Below are positions 5,699 through 7,398 of a stretch of DNA of 7,398 nt, one piece after another. The notes beneath the pieces are model-generated. The model ran no database searches. It was given only the letters and a program-made list of their open reading frames with translations, and was not told where the DNA came from. A program made the translations under genes and the position numbers. The DNA comes from Anaerolineae bacterium (GTDB lineage: Bacteria > Chloroflexota > Anaerolineae > DUEN01): the NCBI GenBank assembly GCA_021159845.1, contig JAGHDS010000424.1:1-7398 (forward strand), given 5' to 3'. Positions within the stretch are counted from its first letter, which is position 1. The number at the start of each line of letters is the position of its first letter.

Positions 5699-6333
5699 CA
5701 ACTTAAGGTGTTTTCCAAAGCTAACAGGAGCTGGAACGTTGCCGGTTTGGTGCGGCGTTTGTTCTGGCGGCAAGCCACCTGTAGAACACGCAACAACCGT
5801 CTCAATGGCTGTTCAAAATCGCCTCGCTCGAACAGGGCCAGGCCAAGGGATAAGGCAACTTTTTGTACAGCTTGTGCGGCTTTGATGAGGCTCAGGTCAA
5901 AATGATGTCCCCATTCCAACAGCAGCACCCAATGCAAGATCGTCAACGCAATGAACTTGGCATACGTTTCGCTCAAGATGCGCCATGGGTTTTCACTGCG
6001 CCACTCGTCCACGTACATGTGGCTCTTCCACATCCGAAACAGGATCTCTACTTGCCATCGAACCCGGCCGACCACCAGCGCTTCTTCTATCGTCAGCATC
6101 TCTGCCGGCACATTGGTCAACATCAACACCCAACCGGCCAGAAAGAGGCTCTCCTTGGTCGGCGTCCTCTGTTTCTTGCGTGCATACTCCCGCAACCGCC
6201 GTCGTCGCTGCTCAGCCACTTCCTGAGACACACGATAGGCCAGCAGACGCATCCGAAGGCGTGTTTGGACGCCCACCTCCACCACCCGCTCGATCTTGGG
6301 CTTAGGAGAGCAGTTCTTCGTCAGGTAACTCAT
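5698..6333 (-). pseudogene. Truncated IS4-family-type transposase (C-terminal remnant)
   Basis: A 211-residue open frame whose sequence from about residue 11 on looks like the C-terminal part of a DDE transposase of the IS4 superfamily. The YREK-type signature is present as RWQVEILFRMWKSH (Arg92, catalytic Glu96, Lys103). The tyrosine three residues before the Arg is replaced by Gly89. TNVP (73-76), WRSENPWRILSETYAKF and the C-terminal KRRTKPATFQLLL also fit. The two catalytic aspartates and roughly the first half of the protein are missing. Homology stops near base 6300, where the frame runs into the 3' end of the neighbouring gene, so the first ten residues (MSYLTKNCSP) are not transposase. 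The intact C-terminus implies the lost part was the 5' end of the element. It cannot be active. No terminal inverted repeats could be paired. Confidence 0.85.
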
Positions 6334-6796
6334 CCCAATGGCCCAATGCCCAACCGCTAGGGGCGATGATCAAAGAGACGCCGTCCTGGGTTGTTAAAAC
6401 CAACACCAAGCCATCTTCATCATCCATAGCCACGTCGCTGAGGATAGTACCCTGCTCCGTCATATCGCCCAACGCTTGGGAGATGGCATCCAGGCCCATG
6501 ATGGGCGCCTCGTCGAGATCACGGTAGATGGTAGCCGCATAGATCTCAAGCAGAACATGTCCCTCCAGGTACAAGTCGAAATCGACGAAGATACGGTTTT
6601 CAGGGGAGACATCCCCGTCGAGCTCCATCAGTTCCTCGTCGGCAATGGAATTCTGCCACAGTGCCAGGCCCTGCACGCTCTTTCCCTGAAGCGTCTGTAG
6701 CTGTACAAAAAGCAACGGGTTGAGGTCTGTTTGAATCAGGCGATCCCCGCCCGTCCAATACTCATGATGGTTCCCGTTGCCATTCACATGGCTCAT
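6302..6796 (-). CDS. Hypothetical very acidic protein, 164 residues
   Basis: I do not recognise this family. The start is ATG 6796 (MSHVNGNGNHHEYW), preceded at eight bases by AAAGGAG; a TTG further up lies before that site and is less likely. The protein carries about 31 Asp/Glu against 4 Lys/Arg and has no signal peptide or membrane segment. It looks cytosolic, with alternating hydrophobic strands (RIFVDFDLYLEGHVLLEIYAAT at 68-89 in two pieces, and LVLVLTTQDGV then SLIIAPSGW at 130-149). The end reads GHWDELPDEELLS. It lies 14 bases after the GNAT gene and is co-transcribed with it. Its TAA stop (6304-6302) falls at the edge of the transposase remnant, so its native C-terminus may have been altered. 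The acidic beta-rich profile is seen in small immunity-like or DUF proteins, but no such function is claimed. Confidence 0.8.
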   Translation of the reverse strand: MSHVNGNGNHHEYWTGGDRLIQTDLNPLLFVQLQTLQGKSVQGLALWQNSIADEELMELDGDVSPENRIFVDFDLYLEGHVLLEIYAATIYRDLDEAPIMGLDAISQALGDMTEQGTILSDVAMDDEDGLVLVLTTQDGVSLIIAPSGWALGHWDELPDEELLS

Positions 6797-6804
6797 GCAT
6801 ATGA

Positions 6805-6811
6805 CTCCTTT
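6805..6811 (-). promoter_or_regulatory. Ribosome binding site deciding the start of the acidic protein
   Basis: AAAGGAG on the minus strand lies eight bases before ATG 6796 and overlaps the GNAT stop codon (6813-6811). The out-of-frame ATG at 6800 is only four bases from it and does not open a frame of interest. Confidence 0.75.
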
Positions 6812-7398
6812 CAATCGCTGGCCTGGATATTTGCCAGCACAGGGTGTCCCTCACTAGCGATTACCTGGCCTAGCGCACGTCGGTACCAGTGGATCTGTCC
6901 TATCTCCACAAAACCGAGGGCGTCATATAGGCGACGAGCTCCCACGTTCTCACCGTCAACGGTTAACTCGATCACGCGGCATCCATGCTCCCATAGATAA
7001 TTCATGGCCGCCAGGAGCAGTGCCCGGCCGATTCCCCGCCCACGGTAGGTCGGCAATACAGCCACGTCATCTATACGCCCCACGGGGATGCCCATCAGTG
7101 CGCCGCTCTCCGCATTATAGCGAGCCAATGCCTGTCCGACCAATTTACCATCTATCTCCGCGAACCATAAGCCAGCCGGGTCAAAGTCCGCTCGCCGTTC
7201 AATCGCTGCTACATCCTCCAGCGTGAGGGGAGCCGCCCCCCAATGTCCGGCAAACGCCAGGGCGTCCAGCGCTACCCACGCTGCAGCGTCCTGTTCCGAA
7301 CGGTAGGTGCGCAGGTGGACGCCGGCCGGCGGTCGAGGTGGAGGCGGCGGACGGCGGCTTGCCCATACCATTTCCCACCAGTAGCGCACCCGTCGGAA
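6811..7398 (-). CDS. GNAT-family N-acetyltransferase, probably the C-terminal domain of a tandem GNAT protein (5' end outside window)
   Basis: A Gcn5-related acetyltransferase that would move an acetyl group from acetyl-CoA to an amine. Counting from GTG 7389, a proline linker (PPPPP at 14-18) is followed by a complete GNAT fold. VHLRTYRSEQD (24-34) is the first strand and RIDDVAVLPTYRGRGIGRALL (105-125) is motif A, with the acetyl-CoA loop RGRGIG at 116-121. ELTVDGENVGARRLYDALGF (141-160) is motif B, with the Asn and LY..LGF ending. The frame is open to the window edge, reading FRRVRYWWEMVW before the proline linker. That resembles the last strand of a preceding GNAT domain, as in MshD-like (mycothiol synthase-like) tandem proteins. 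I therefore treat the gene as partial; the GTG start would be an alternative for a single-domain protein. It is the upstream gene of an operon with the acidic protein. The substrate is unknown. Confidence 0.85.
   Translation of the reverse strand, partial: FRRVRYWWEMVWASRRPPPPPRPPAGVHLRTYRSEQDAAAWVALDALAFAGHWGAAPLTLEDVAAIERRADFDPAGLWFAEIDGKLVGQALARYNAESGALMGIPVGRIDDVAVLPTYRGRGIGRALLLAAMNYLWEHGCRVIELTVDGENVGARRLYDALGFVEIGQIHWYRRALGQVIASEGHPVLANIQASD

Noticed and set aside
5698..6333. An intact small transposase gene starting at ATG 6333
   Set aside because: The first ten residues come from the neighbouring gene's DNA in another frame, and the catalytic aspartates of the DDE triad are missing, so it is a remnant.
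5863..6360. A 165-residue open frame on the plus strand opposite the transposase remnant
   Set aside because: It is the antisense of a frame with clear transposase motifs. Its composition (His, Pro, Gln rich) is typical of a shadow frame and no ribosome site is evident.
6797..6814. TTG start at 6814 for the acidic protein
   Set aside because: It precedes the ribosome binding site at 6811-6805, and the ATG at 6796 sits at the right distance from it.
1..7398. CRISPR array, tRNA or rRNA gene, phage or defence cluster
   Set aside because: I looked for regularly spaced repeats, tRNA-like cloverleaf ends, rRNA segments and nuclease/toxin motifs and saw none.

Overview
The window is ordinary bacterial chromosome of moderately high GC with six recognisable protein-coding genes, one unrecognised small gene and a decayed insertion sequence. 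The gene content fits a thermophilic or environmental member of the Chloroflexota: an FtsH protease, a Crp/Fnr regulator without an obvious cAMP-binding arginine, HpnA-like epimerases, a TrpB2-type tryptophan synthase behind a T-box, and an MshD-like acetyltransferase. That assignment is inference from family resemblance; no rRNA or other phylogenetic marker is present.

Left half, plus strand. The window opens inside ftsH (1-678; zinc protease domain and C-terminus only), which ends at a strong intrinsic terminator. A Crp/Fnr-family regulator (888-1553) follows with its own extended -10 promoter, an AT-rich near-palindrome upstream and its own terminator. Next is a two-gene operon of paralogous extended short-chain dehydrogenases (1665-2696 and 2714-3700) separated by 17 bases. 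The second gene starts at TTG 2714, well inside the longest open frame.

Middle, minus strand. A perfect 32-base palindrome (3733-3764) separates the second dehydrogenase from trpB2 (3793-5157), which converges on it. Upstream of trpB2 is a complete T-box leader (about 5577 to 5264). It has a near-consensus extended -10 promoter, a Stem I with the AGUA element, a UGG (tryptophan) specifier, a Stem III, the AGGGUGGCACCGCGG antiterminator core and a competing terminator. The specifier (UGG) and the tRNA-end-binding bulge (UGGC, which pairs with GCCA) both fit uncharged tRNA-Trp. The most coherent story in the window is therefore that a stand-alone TrpB2 is made when charged tRNA-Trp is scarce.

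Right part, minus strand. Beyond the T-box promoter lie a hairpin-forming repeat (5656-5698) and the C-terminal third to half of an IS4-family-type transposase (stop at 5698, homology lost near 6300). The remnant abuts the 3' end of a very acidic hypothetical protein gene (6302-6796). That gene is translationally linked, with a 14-base gap, to an upstream GNAT acetyltransferase (6811-7398) that runs off the window and looks like the second domain of a tandem GNAT protein.

I found no CRISPR array, tRNA or rRNA gene, phage module or defence island. The T-box/trpB2 unit and the junction between the transposase remnant and the acidic protein deserve the closest look.
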